Assembly: GCA_009777625.1 (NCBI GenBank) | Contig: WRLL01000006.1 | Coordinates: forward strand, 1 to 49,252 | Direction: 5' to 3' | Length of the DNA stretch: 49,252 nt | From: Candidatus Saccharimonadota bacterium | GTDB taxonomy: Bacteria; Patescibacteriota; Saccharimonadia; Saccharimonadales; Saccharimonadaceae | Shown here: one piece after another, positions 7,913 to 15,794 of the stretch | Layout: every line of letters begins with the position of its first letter | Position numbering within the stretch: the stretch's first letter is position 1 | Made by a program: the position numbers and the translations under genes | The notes under the pieces: generated by a model | Database searches by the model: none | Seen by the model: the letters and a program-made list of their open reading frames with translations, nothing else | Told to the model about the DNA's origin: nothing

Positions 7913-7919
7913 ATATAAT

Positions 7920-10079
7920 ATGGAAAAGTACGAGGAAATCATCGTTGCGGCGATCAAGAAACTGTTCAACATCGATGCCGAAGTCAAATTGACCCGGCCC
8001 GAGGCAAGGTTTGGTGATTACGCAACCAATGCGGCACTGACAATAGCTAAGGAGGTTGGTGAAAATCCGCGCGAAATCGCCGAGGCTTTAGCGGCGGAAC
8101 TGCAGGGGAACGATGCGTTTTCCGAAGTCGCTATCGCCGGTCCGGGCTTTATAAACTTAAAAATCTCGGCGCGGCATTTGGCGGCGCAGTTGGAATCCTT
8201 GAACCAAGAAATCGATCCGGCCAACGGCGAATACGCTGGCAAAGTTGTTGTAACGGAATTCTCTGACCCAAATCCGTTCAAGGTTCTACATGCTGGCCAC
8301 CTCTACACTAGCGTAGTTGGCGATGCTGTCAGCAATCTGATCGAGGCAACGGGCGGCCGCGTCCATCGCGTGAATTACGGCGGCGACGTCGGGCTGCACG
8401 CGGCGAAAACTATGTGGAGTATCGTGCAATTCTTGGGCGGCGAATTTCCTGAAAAATTGAATGAAGTCGAAACGGCGCGGGCTGAATGGTTAGCGGCGCG
8501 CTATGTCGAGGGCAACACGGCCTATGAAACTGACCCTGCGGTTGCAGCTGAAATTAAATCCTTTAACAAACGGATTTACGATTTACACGCGACCGATGAT
8601 CACGACAGCGATTTCGCGAAAATTTATTGGGAATGTCGCCAGTGGAGCTACGATTCTTTTGAAGAATTTTATGCTCGGATTGGCGTCAAATTCGAGAAAT
8701 ATTATCCCGAAAGCAGCGTGACGGACTTGGGCCTGAAAACCGTGCGCGAGCAATTGGCCAAAGGCGTTTACAAAGAGTCGGACGGCGCGGTGATTTTCGA
8801 CGGCGAAAAGTTCGGTCTGCATACGCGGGTGTTCATCAACAGAGAAGGCCTGCCGACTTACGAAGCGAAAGAGGTCGGACTGAGCCTGACGAAATGGCAG
8901 GATTACCATTTCGACGAATCGATCATCATCACCGGCAGCGAACAGCAGGAGTACATGCAGGTCGTGCAAAAATCGATCGAGCAGTTTCGACCGGATTTGA
9001 CGTCAAAAACGCGACATTTCACCAACGGCTTGGTCAAAATGGCCGGTGGTGTCAAGATCAGCAGCCGAACTGGTCAGGGGATTCGAGCGGGCGAAGCCTT
9101 GGACATGACGGCCGACGCGCAGGAAGCGGCGCAGGGCAATCGTGAGATGAAGACAATCTTGGGCGCGATTAAATATGCTTTCCTGAAAAACAATATCGGC
9201 CCGGATCTGATTTTTGATCCGGCGATTTCGGTCAGTTTGACCGGCAACAGCGGGCCTTATGTGCAGTACGCCGCAGTTCGTGTGAACAAAATCTTGCGCG
9301 ATAACGACATGGCGATCAACCCAGAGAACTTGCCGGTCGTAAAGCGCGAAATCGTCGGCGGTTTTATCGTGTCGAATGACAAAAAGATTTTGTTGGGTGG
9401 AAATCGCGCGGGTGGCGTATATGAAGGCCAACTGATCGTGCCGGGCGGTGGCATTGACGGCGATGAAACAAAGATGGAAGCGCTGGCGCGTGAAATGCGC
9501 GAAGAGGTTGGCATAGATATCGCGAAGGCAAAAGTCAGCAAAATTCGTGTTTCTTCGGGCGGGGCCAGCAAGACTTTGCGCCAGGACGAACATGGTTTTA
9601 AGGCTGGCGATAGGGTTTGGGTTGACATGGCCTTTCATAATTATTTGATCGAATTTGATCAGCTGGCCGATGAAATTCCGGTGAAGGTCGAGGATGACTT
9701 TGATTACGCTGAATGGTTTTCGCGGGCTGAACTGGCGCAGAAGAATATGAGTCAGCCAACGGTGGAAACTCTTGGCTATATGGGCTGGCTGGATGATGAG
9801 AAATACGATCACGCGGCCGAAAAAACCTTGATCCTGAAATTGTTGGGATACCCCGAAATTTTACGCATCGCGGCGCACGAATATGAACCGCACCGGATTG
9901 CGACCTACGTTTACGAATTGGCGCGGGAGTTGAATCGCTATTATGAAACGACACCGGTGGCGACAAAGGATGTACCAGCGGATATTAAAGCGGCTCGGTT
10001 AGATCTATTATCAAGAATATCCGATATCTTCAACAGGAGCTTGGGGATCCTCGGAATAGACGTCCCAGAAAAAATGTGA
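7920..10079 (+). CDS. argS: Arginyl-tRNA synthetase with an inserted NUDIX hydrolase domain
   Basis: 719 residues from ATG 7920. The N-terminal additional domain (1-~85, 'GPGFINLKI') is followed by the class I catalytic core with HIGH-like 'FKVLHAGHLYTS', KMSKS-like 'MAGGVKISSRTG' and the ArgRS-specific 'LTGNSGPYVQYAAVR'. Where the anticodon-binding domain should begin there are ~150 extra residues (~472-625) containing a complete NUDIX box, G-x5-E-x7-REMREEVGI, preceded by 'REIVGGFIVSNDKKILLGG'. The DALR anticodon domain then resumes ('AAEKTLILKLLGYPEILR') and the protein ends 'LGILGIDVPEKM', a normal ArgRS terminus. It charges tRNA-Arg; the NUDIX domain would hydrolyse a nucleoside diphosphate derivative, substrate unknown. 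The frame is continuous, so this is a genuine single ORF. Confidence 0.95.
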   Translation: MEKYEEIIVAAIKKLFNIDAEVKLTRPEARFGDYATNAALTIAKEVGENPREIAEALAAELQGNDAFSEVAIAGPGFINLKISARHLAAQLESLNQEIDPANGEYAGKVVVTEFSDPNPFKVLHAGHLYTSVVGDAVSNLIEATGGRVHRVNYGGDVGLHAAKTMWSIVQFLGGEFPEKLNEVETARAEWLAARYVEGNTAYETDPAVAAEIKSFNKRIYDLHATDDHDSDFAKIYWECRQWSYDSFEEFYARIGVKFEKYYPESSVTDLGLKTVREQLAKGVYKESDGAVIFDGEKFGLHTRVFINREGLPTYEAKEVGLSLTKWQDYHFDESIIITGSEQQEYMQVVQKSIEQFRPDLTSKTRHFTNGLVKMAGGVKISSRTGQGIRAGEALDMTADAQEAAQGNREMKTILGAIKYAFLKNNIGPDLIFDPAISVSLTGNSGPYVQYAAVRVNKILRDNDMAINPENLPVVKREIVGGFIVSNDKKILLGGNRAGGVYEGQLIVPGGGIDGDETKMEALAREMREEVGIDIAKAKVSKIRVSSGGASKTLRQDEHGFKAGDRVWVDMAFHNYLIEFDQLADEIPVKVEDDFDYAEWFSRAELAQKNMSQPTVETLGYMGWLDDEKYDHAAEKTLILKLLGYPEILRIAAHEYEPHRIATYVYELARELNRYYETTPVATKDVPADIKAARLDLLSRISDIFNRSLGILGIDVPEKM

Positions 10080-10244
10080 ACTCAAGTCTTTAGCTGCAGC
10101 TCCATTTCGCAATGCAGCATAAACGAGCACTGCAGTTCTTACGTTAGAGTCAGCTTCTTCATGTCTTCCTTCTGAACGCTGGATATCCACTAAAGCGGAT
10201 ATCACCCCGGCCAACTCCGGGTTTTCTTTAGCAAACAAGGCCAT
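10011..10244 (-). CDS. Possible small orphan protein antisense to the argS 3' end
   Basis: A 77-residue frame overlapping the last 69 bases of argS. The sequence ('ELAGVISALVDIQRSEGRHEEADSNVRTAVLVYAALRNGA') looks like a soluble helical protein, and the frame continues coding-like upstream of the ATG (IDDEYIRNQ) without a usual start codon. A nearby ATG at ~10280 is in another frame. It may be a real small gene, the remnant of one, or a chance ORF. No ribosome site is seen. Confidence 0.35.
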   Translation of the reverse strand: MALFAKENPELAGVISALVDIQRSEGRHEEADSNVRTAVLVYAALRNGAAAKDLSSHFFWDVYSEDPQAPVEDIGYS

Positions 10245-10317
10245 TTGATTGCGTATATATTCATCATCTATGTCTACTCATGTTGTAAAATCTACATATA
10301 GCGTAAGCAGCTTAACG

Positions 10318-10326
10318 TGATACAAT
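10318..10326 (+). promoter_or_regulatory. Extended -10 of nrdJ
   Basis: TGATACAAT, giving a ~45-base leader that ends in AGTGAGGGGG before ATG 10379. No NrdR-box pair is seen nearby. Confidence 0.5.
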
Positions 10327-10378
10327 AGATGTAGTGCTTGGGCAACACTGAGATAAACAATGTAAGTGAGGGGGTATT

Positions 10379-13300
10379 ATGGCTCAGGATCAACGAATTT
10401 TTGGTGTACCGCGAGAGGAAAAGCGCGATGACAAGCGCGGAACACGGTCTGCGAAACGCGAGGGTCGCAGTGAATCGGCTGGTGCGTCGAACAATCAACA
10501 AACGACGACTAACAAAAGTGCGCGGACTTCTGGCAAAAAATTGACTTTTGATTATATTTTCTCGACGCCGGGTGTTGATCCTTATACGCAAGTAAAATGG
10601 GAAAAACGTGATGTCGTCATGACCAACTGGCGCGACGGTAGCGTCAACTTTGAACAAAAGGGCGTGGAATTTCCCGATTTTTGGAGCATGAATGCCACGC
10701 AAATCGTGACCAGCAAATACTTCCGCGGCGTTATGGGCTCGGCGACCCGCGAGAAATCCTTGAAACAATTGATTGATCGCGTGGTCGGCAAGTACGTCGA
10801 ACAAGGCGTAAAAGACGATTACTTCGATAGCGAAAAATCGGCGCAGATCTTTTCCCAAGAAATGAAATACATGCTGCTGCACCAGATGTTTGCCTTTAAC
10901 TCTCCGGTTTGGTTTAATGTCGGCCTGAAGGACGTTCCGCAGCAGGTGTCGGCCTGTTTCATTTTGGGTGTCGAAGATTCGATGGAATCGATCCTCAACT
11001 GGTACACCGAAGAAGGACGAATTTTCAAGCGGGGTTCTGGCGCCGGCGTTAACCTATCGCGTTTACGCGGTACAGTCGAAGGATTATCAACTGGCGGCGA
11101 ATCCAGTGGCCCAGTGTCATTCATGCGTGGCGCGGATGCTAGCGCTGGCACGATCCGACAGGGCGGCGCAACCAGACAGGCGGCCAAAATGGTCGTCCTG
11201 GACATTGATCACCCCGACATCGAAGAATTTATCTATATAAAGGCCGAAGAACAGAAAAAGATTCAGGTCTTGTCGGACGCCGGTTTCGACATGCAAATGG
11301 GCGGCAAGGACATCGTTTCGGTCCAGTTCCAGAACGCCAACAACTCTGTTCGTGTCAGCGACGAATTCATGAAAGCCGTCGAAGCCGGTGCGCCGTTCGC
11401 GCTGCGGGCACGCCGCAATGGCGAAGTCGTCGAAACAGTCGATGCTCGCGAACTGTGGCGCAAGATTGCCGACGCGGCTTGGCAGTGTGCCGACCCAGGT
11501 TTGCAGTACGACGACACGATTAACGCCTGGCACACTATTCCGGCCGAGGGCAAAATCACGGCCAGCAATCCTTGTTCGGAATATATGTCGATCGACAATT
11601 CGTCATGCAATTTGGCGTCGATTAATCTGCTGAAATTCTTATCCGACGATGGCCAGTTTGACTACGAGAAGTTCACATCGGCCGTCGAGATCATCTTCAC
11701 CGCCATGGACCTCAGCGTGACATTTGGCGATTTCCCAACCGAGCTGATCGGCGAGAACACGCGCAAATTCCGCCAGCTGGGCCTCGGTTACGCTAATTTA
11801 GGCGCGATGTTGATGGCGATTGGTTTACCGTACGATTCGCAGGAAGGGCAGAATGCGGCAGCGGCGATCACTTCGCTAATGACGGCGGCGGCTTATCGTC
11901 GGAGTGCGGAATTGGCCAGTTCGGTTGGCACGTTCCACAACTTTGACAAGAATCGTGACGCCATGACCAGCGTGCTGCGTCGCCACGCGCAGGCTTCTTT
12001 GGAAAAGACCGACGAAATTGTCGATCAGGATCTGCACATCAATGCCGAAGACATAATTTTCGCGGCCAACCGCGAGTGGGAAAACGCATTGAAGTTGGGG
12101 GCCGAGCACGGCTGGCGTAACTCGCAGGCGACGCTGCTGGCGCCGACTGGCACGATCGGTTTCATGATGGACTGCGACACGACGGGTATCGAGCCGGACT
12201 TTGCCTTGATCAAGTTCAACAAAACCGCCAACGGCGTCTCGATCAAGCAGGTCAACCACACTGTGCCGCGAGCGTTGAAAACGCTAGGCTACGAACTCGA
12301 CCAAATCGAAAAGATCGTGGCTTACATTAAAGAGCAAGGCAACGTCGTCGGCGCGCCCGAGCTGAAAATCGAGGATTACGCGGTGTTCGACTGCGCGGTC
12401 GGCGAGCGTTCGATCGAGCCAATGGGCCACGTCCGCATGATGGCCGCGGCGCAGCCGTTCCTGTCAGGCGCGATCTCCAAAACCGTCAACATGCCGGAAT
12501 CAGCCACGATCGACGAGATCGAGGAAGTCTATCTGCAAGGTTGGAAAATGGGCCTGAAAGCCATCGCAGTTTACCGCGACAACTGTAAAGTTGGCCAACC
12601 ACTCAGCGATGTGAAATCCCAGAAAAAAGCCGACGACCTAGTCGAAGAAGTCGAACACGTTGCGCCAGAAATCCTGCGTGGCCACAAAAAGAAAATGCCC
12701 AAGATCCGACCCAGCGTTACGTACTCGTACGAAATCGCCGGCACCAAAGGCTACATAATGGCTGGTTCGTATCCGGACGACGGCTTGGGCGAAGTGTTCT
12801 TAAGAGTTGCTAAGCAAGGCTCGACATTGGCAGGACTGATGGATGCATTTTCCGTCGCAGTGTCGGTGGCCTTACAATACGGCGTGCCGCTGGAAAAATT
12901 CGTCGAGAAGTTCATCAACATGCGCTTTGAACCGGCCGGCATGACTAACGACCCGGATATCCGTTTTGCCCAGAGTCCGGTCGACTACATCTTCCGCCGA
13001 CTGGCGCTGGATTACTTGCCATTCGATGTGCGTGCTAGCTACGGAATTTACACAACCGAAGAACGAATGCGTGCTATAGAAACCGGTGTCTACGAACCGA
13101 TCAACATGGAAAGCGACCGCGATCTGGCCGACAACGCACCAGAAATCAAGGTCGAACCGGCGCCGGAAGTTCCAGAAAATATCGAGGCCCTAGAGAAGAA
13201 AGTCGAAAAGGTTGAAAAGCCCGCCAGTGCCGCGAAAGTCGCGCCCGAATTAGCGCCAGTCGAGGCACACTCGACGGCCGATCTGGTAGCGGCCGACAAC

Positions 13301-13396
13301 GACGCGCCGATGTGTATGAACTGCGGGGTCAAGATGCGACCGGCTGGATCGTGCCACATTTGTGAGCAGTGTGGGTCAACGAGCGGGTGTTCGTAA
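10379..13396 (+). CDS. nrdJ: Adenosylcobalamin-dependent (class II) ribonucleotide reductase
   Basis: 1005 residues. Reduces ribonucleotides to deoxyribonucleotides using a radical from adenosylcobalamin, independent of oxygen. Recognisable motifs: 'FNSPVWFNVG', 'SACFILGVEDSM', 'GSGAGVNLSRLRG' followed by 'STGGESSGPVSFM', 'ASNPCSEYMSIDNSSCNLAS' with the active-site cysteine region, and 'LLAPTGTIGFMMDCDTTGIE'. The first ~60 residues are basic and low complexity. The C-terminus is a zinc ribbon, 'CMNCGVKM...CHICEQCGSTSGC', typical of one class II group. An acidic Ala/Glu-rich linker connects it to the core. No cobalamin synthesis or transport gene is in the window, so the cofactor must come from elsewhere. 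Strong ribosome site GAGGGGG. Confidence 0.95.
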   Translation: MAQDQRIFGVPREEKRDDKRGTRSAKREGRSESAGASNNQQTTTNKSARTSGKKLTFDYIFSTPGVDPYTQVKWEKRDVVMTNWRDGSVNFEQKGVEFPDFWSMNATQIVTSKYFRGVMGSATREKSLKQLIDRVVGKYVEQGVKDDYFDSEKSAQIFSQEMKYMLLHQMFAFNSPVWFNVGLKDVPQQVSACFILGVEDSMESILNWYTEEGRIFKRGSGAGVNLSRLRGTVEGLSTGGESSGPVSFMRGADASAGTIRQGGATRQAAKMVVLDIDHPDIEEFIYIKAEEQKKIQVLSDAGFDMQMGGKDIVSVQFQNANNSVRVSDEFMKAVEAGAPFALRARRNGEVVETVDARELWRKIADAAWQCADPGLQYDDTINAWHTIPAEGKITASNPCSEYMSIDNSSCNLASINLLKFLSDDGQFDYEKFTSAVEIIFTAMDLSVTFGDFPTELIGENTRKFRQLGLGYANLGAMLMAIGLPYDSQEGQNAAAAITSLMTAAAYRRSAELASSVGTFHNFDKNRDAMTSVLRRHAQASLEKTDEIVDQDLHINAEDIIFAANREWENALKLGAEHGWRNSQATLLAPTGTIGFMMDCDTTGIEPDFALIKFNKTANGVSIKQVNHTVPRALKTLGYELDQIEKIVAYIKEQGNVVGAPELKIEDYAVFDCAVGERSIEPMGHVRMMAAAQPFLSGAISKTVNMPESATIDEIEEVYLQGWKMGLKAIAVYRDNCKVGQPLSDVKSQKKADDLVEEVEHVAPEILRGHKKKMPKIRPSVTYSYEIAGTKGYIMAGSYPDDGLGEVFLRVAKQGSTLAGLMDAFSVAVSVALQYGVPLEKFVEKFINMRFEPAGMTNDPDIRFAQSPVDYIFRRLALDYLPFDVRASYGIYTTEERMRAIETGVYEPINMESDRDLADNAPEIKVEPAPEVPENIEALEKKVEKVEKPASAAKVAPELAPVEAHSTADLVAADNDAPMCMNCGVKMRPAGSCHICEQCGSTSGCS

Positions 13397-13418
13397 ATAA
13401 CACTGAGATAGGTGCAAT

Positions 13419-13730
13419 ATGAACGGCGAAGCTTTAGAAAGAATCCCGTGTGACTACGCTGCTGGCTGTCCTGTTGCAAAAACCAAAGGGGGCTGCGGCG
13501 AAGATACCCACCATCGTTTCTGGCCAGCTAGTATTTACAAAACTTTGATCGATGTAATATTTCGTGAACTGTCGTCGAACAAAGTAGAAATATGTCGAAG
13601 ATTGCACGAAGAAATCCACGATGGAGATCCTCCTGAAAAGCCATCCAGAAAATTCATGGTTCGGGCAATAAACAGAACCAACCAAAAGCGGCGAAAGATG
13701 ATGCGTGCGACGGCAGAACAACGTCGTTAA
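13419..13730 (+). CDS. Small Cys/His-containing basic protein, HNH-like residues
   Basis: 103 residues starting 22 bases after nrdJ, preceded by GATAGGTG. N-terminal cysteines ('IPCDYAAGCPVAKTKGGCGED') are followed directly by 'THHRFWPASIYKTLIDVIFREL' and 'CRRLHEEIHDGDPPEKP'. The HH...H..IH spacing resembles minimal HNH or zinc-binding proteins seen in Patescibacteria, but I cannot name a family. The C-terminus is strongly basic (NQKRRKMMRATAEQRR). Curiously, the same reading frame stays open and coding-like for 49 codons after the TAA. Confidence 0.6.
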   Translation: MNGEALERIPCDYAAGCPVAKTKGGCGEDTHHRFWPASIYKTLIDVIFRELSSNKVEICRRLHEEIHDGDPPEKPSRKFMVRAINRTNQKRRKMMRATAEQRR

Positions 13731-13880
13731 GCGAGGCTTGATGAATTACGAGGCTATTCTATTACAGAGTTAAAAGTTCTCCTTGAGGTATATCGGGGAT
13801 CGCGCAAAGAAAAAGACGAGCTGGTTGGATTAGTTGAAGAAGCCCTGGCAGAACACGATGAAACGGAGTATAATGGTTAG
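13731..13880 (+). other. Coding-like frame continuing after the TAA of the preceding gene
   Basis: In the same frame as the 13419 gene, directly after its TAA, 49 codons run to a TAG and encode 'RLDELRGYSITELKVLLEVY' and 'KDELVGLVEEAL', a helical pattern like a SAP-type motif. There is no ATG, GTG or TTG in the frame. It could be a former C-terminus cut off by a stop mutation, or chance; 49 codons without a stop is not rare by itself. Confidence 0.3.
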
Positions 13881-14418
13881 CGTGACAAAGAAAGCTAGCT
13901 TGCTATGGATCGACCTAGAAATGACCGGTCTGGATCCGATCAAAGATCGAATCATCGAAGTCGGCATAATTGCGACGGACTGGGATTTTAACGAAATTGC
14001 ACGTTTTGAAGCGGCCGTAAAAGTTGATGACAAATTGGTCAAGAAGCGTTTGGCCGGTGAATTTTGGGAAAAAAATGCTGTAGCGCGCGATGAACTTCTT
14101 AAACAAAATGCCGAGGCAAAGAAAAAGGCAAAAGCTGTCGAAAACGAACTTCTCAAATTCCTTGACGAGAATTTTGATTTGACGCAGCCGATTTATCTGG
14201 CCGGGAATTCGATTCATCAGGATCAAAAATTCATCGAGCGCGAATGGCCGCGACTGAACGCGCGATTGCATTATCGCCAGCTCGATGTTACGGCCTGGAA
14301 AATTATTCTTGAAAATCGCGGCATCCATTTCATCAAGCCCGAAGCTCATCGTGCCATGAGCGACATCGAAGGCTCGATCGCTGAGCTAAAATACTATCTG
14401 AAGAAAGCCAAGTTTTGA
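13873..14418 (+). CDS. orn: Oligoribonuclease
   Basis: 181 residues from ATG 13873 (CGGAG five bases upstream); the TTG at 13834 in the ORF track is rejected. Orn degrades 2-5 nucleotide RNA to mononucleotides, finishing RNA decay begun by RNase J and PNPase, both encoded in this window. DEDDh exonuclease motifs are visible: 'LLWIDLEMTGLDP' (Exo I, D-x-E), 'IYLAGNSIHQDQKFIEREWP' (Exo II) and 'EAHRAMSDIEGSIAEL' (Exo III with the conserved H and D). Length matches the family. Its TGA overlaps the ATG of the next gene. Confidence 0.95.
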   Translation: MVSVTKKASLLWIDLEMTGLDPIKDRIIEVGIIATDWDFNEIARFEAAVKVDDKLVKKRLAGEFWEKNAVARDELLKQNAEAKKKAKAVENELLKFLDENFDLTQPIYLAGNSIHQDQKFIEREWPRLNARLHYRQLDVTAWKIILENRGIHFIKPEAHRAMSDIEGSIAELKYYLKKAKF

Positions 14419-14738
14419 TGCTAACGCGTCAGGAAATCGAAACTTACATCATGTCCATGCCAAACGCCTGGCTAGATTTTCCGTTTGACGAGAAAACTGC
14501 TGTTTACAAGGTAGCCAGCGGCAAAATGTTTGCGCTGGTTGCTGATGACTCGAACCCATTACGAATTAGCCTGAAGTGCGATCCGAACTTATCTGAGTTA
14601 TTAAGGGAAAAGTACGAATCGGTTTTGCCGGGGTATCATTTGAACAAGAAACATTGGATTACGGTTATCATGACTGGGCAGCTGGCTGATGATGAAGTGA
14701 AGGATTTGATTCGCCACAGTTACGAACTTGTAAAGTGA
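14418..14738 (+). CDS. MmcQ/YjbR-family protein
   Basis: 106 residues from the ATG at 14418 (overlapping the orn TGA). It has the CyaY-like MmcQ/YjbR fold signature: 'WLDFPFDEKTAVYKVASGKMFALV', 'RISLKCDPNLSELLREKYESVLPGYHLNKKHWITV', ending 'DLIRHSYELV'. The family binds DNA or nucleotides in some descriptions but has no firm function. Co-transcribed with orn. It meets the convergent gene at 14739 with no bases between the stops. Confidence 0.9.
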   Translation: MLTRQEIETYIMSMPNAWLDFPFDEKTAVYKVASGKMFALVADDSNPLRISLKCDPNLSELLREKYESVLPGYHLNKKHWITVIMTGQLADDEVKDLIRHSYELVK

Positions 14739-15719
14739 TTACTCTGCCAGACGACGATACAGTTCTTTAATATCATTCTTTGCTTTAGTTAGGGCGTCTT
14801 TTTGGCTTGTTATCGTAACTTGCTGATCCAGATCATTCAGCGCTGTGTACGTCGCGTCGAGCTGTGCTTTCAATGTTTCGGCGTAGACCGATTCGATATT
14901 ACTGCTGGCTTTGGCCGAGTCGAGCTTGGCGATGAAGCCCGGCGTACCTGGCGGATTTTTCTCATCTGCCAGAGTAAAGATTCTGCCTAGGTCATTGCGG
15001 CGTGACAAGGTGATCAAATTGGTTTCAGCGATGGACCTGACAGTGCTAGACGTTTTGATATTGTTCTTGCCATAATTGATCAGTGTTTGCAAGTTTGTCA
15101 GTTCGGTGCCGACGGCGATGGCTGCCTGCTGTGGGGCTTGACTAATGTTGCTGGTAACAGCGACAGCGATAATTGTGGCAAGGCTGGCAAATGCCAACAC
15201 GCCGCCAATGATTATAACCTTACCGGAAAAGAATTTACTGCCGCCACTTTTTTGCGGCGCGATTTGATTCAAGTAATCAGCGGCCGAGTTGGCGGCCGGC
15301 GCAGGAGATGGATTTGCTGGGGCTGTTTCCGATGTGTCTGATGGCAGTGTGCTATAGAGGCTGCTCGGTGCTGGATTCAACACAGTCTGCTGTCCGTTGC
15401 CATCGGCCGGTGAATCGATTCGATAAATGTTATCTGGTTGGGTGATAGCCGGCGGGACGTTCGAAACATTATCTGTCGTACCATTAGGGTTGGCGACAGA
15501 TACAATATTTTCTTTGGATTTATCATAACCGGCCAAAGTGCTAGCCGCGGTGGCGTTAGGCTGGTCAGCTGTTTGTGAATTAGTCGCTTGTTTTATCGAT
15601 TCAACTTCGGCCGATTGACGCGCAAACGGATCAGGCATGCCAGATGTGAAAGCCGCCGCTGGCCCATTGTCATTGGTTGGTTTAAGCAGAGAAGGTTGTT
15701 CCGGGTCGTTGGGATTCAT
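14739..15719 (-). CDS. Membrane-anchored protein with Pro/Ser/Ala-rich cytoplasmic region
   Basis: 326 residues. Residues 1-165 are rich in Pro, Ser, Ala, Asn and Thr and probably disordered; a single transmembrane segment follows ('VIIIGGVLAFASLATIIAVAV', ~168-190); the outer ~135 residues are helical ('ALTKAKNDIKELYRRLAE' at the end). This arrangement, with a disordered cytoplasmic part and an external helical domain, recurs in CPR genomes, but I do not recognise a family. Promoter TGCTAAAAT lies six bases before the ATG, so the mRNA is probably leaderless. Confidence 0.75.
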   Translation of the reverse strand: MNPNDPEQPSLLKPTNDNGPAAAFTSGMPDPFARQSAEVESIKQATNSQTADQPNATAASTLAGYDKSKENIVSVANPNGTTDNVSNVPPAITQPDNIYRIDSPADGNGQQTVLNPAPSSLYSTLPSDTSETAPANPSPAPAANSAADYLNQIAPQKSGGSKFFSGKVIIIGGVLAFASLATIIAVAVTSNISQAPQQAAIAVGTELTNLQTLINYGKNNIKTSSTVRSIAETNLITLSRRNDLGRIFTLADEKNPPGTPGFIAKLDSAKASSNIESVYAETLKAQLDATYTALNDLDQQVTITSQKDALTKAKNDIKELYRRLAE

Positions 15720-15725
15720 GTGGTA

Positions 15726-15734
15726 ATTTTAGCA
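15726..15734 (-). promoter_or_regulatory. Extended -10 of the 15719 gene, leaderless
   Basis: TGCTAAAAT on the minus strand, then TACCAC and the ATG at 15719. Confidence 0.55.
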
Positions 15735-15782
15735 TAAGCGTCGTAAGTTTGCTAGCTGCTTAGTCGACAGGGGCAACTGTGG

Positions 15783-15788
15783 TAGAAT
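15783..15788 (+). promoter_or_regulatory. -10 element of dnaG, leaderless
   Basis: TAGAAT followed by ATAGAT and ATG 15795; no Shine-Dalgarno. Together with the divergent promoter at 15726-15734 it fills the 75-base gap between the two genes. Confidence 0.55.
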
Positions 15789-15794
15789 ATAGAT

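Noticed and set aside
9003-9812. 269-residue minus-strand ORF within argS
   Set aside because: Antisense shadow of the NUDIX region of argS; His/Arg-rich composition typical of an opposite-strand frame.
10292-10882. 196-residue minus-strand ORF over the nrdJ start
   Set aside because: Antisense to the conserved nrdJ coding region and promoter.
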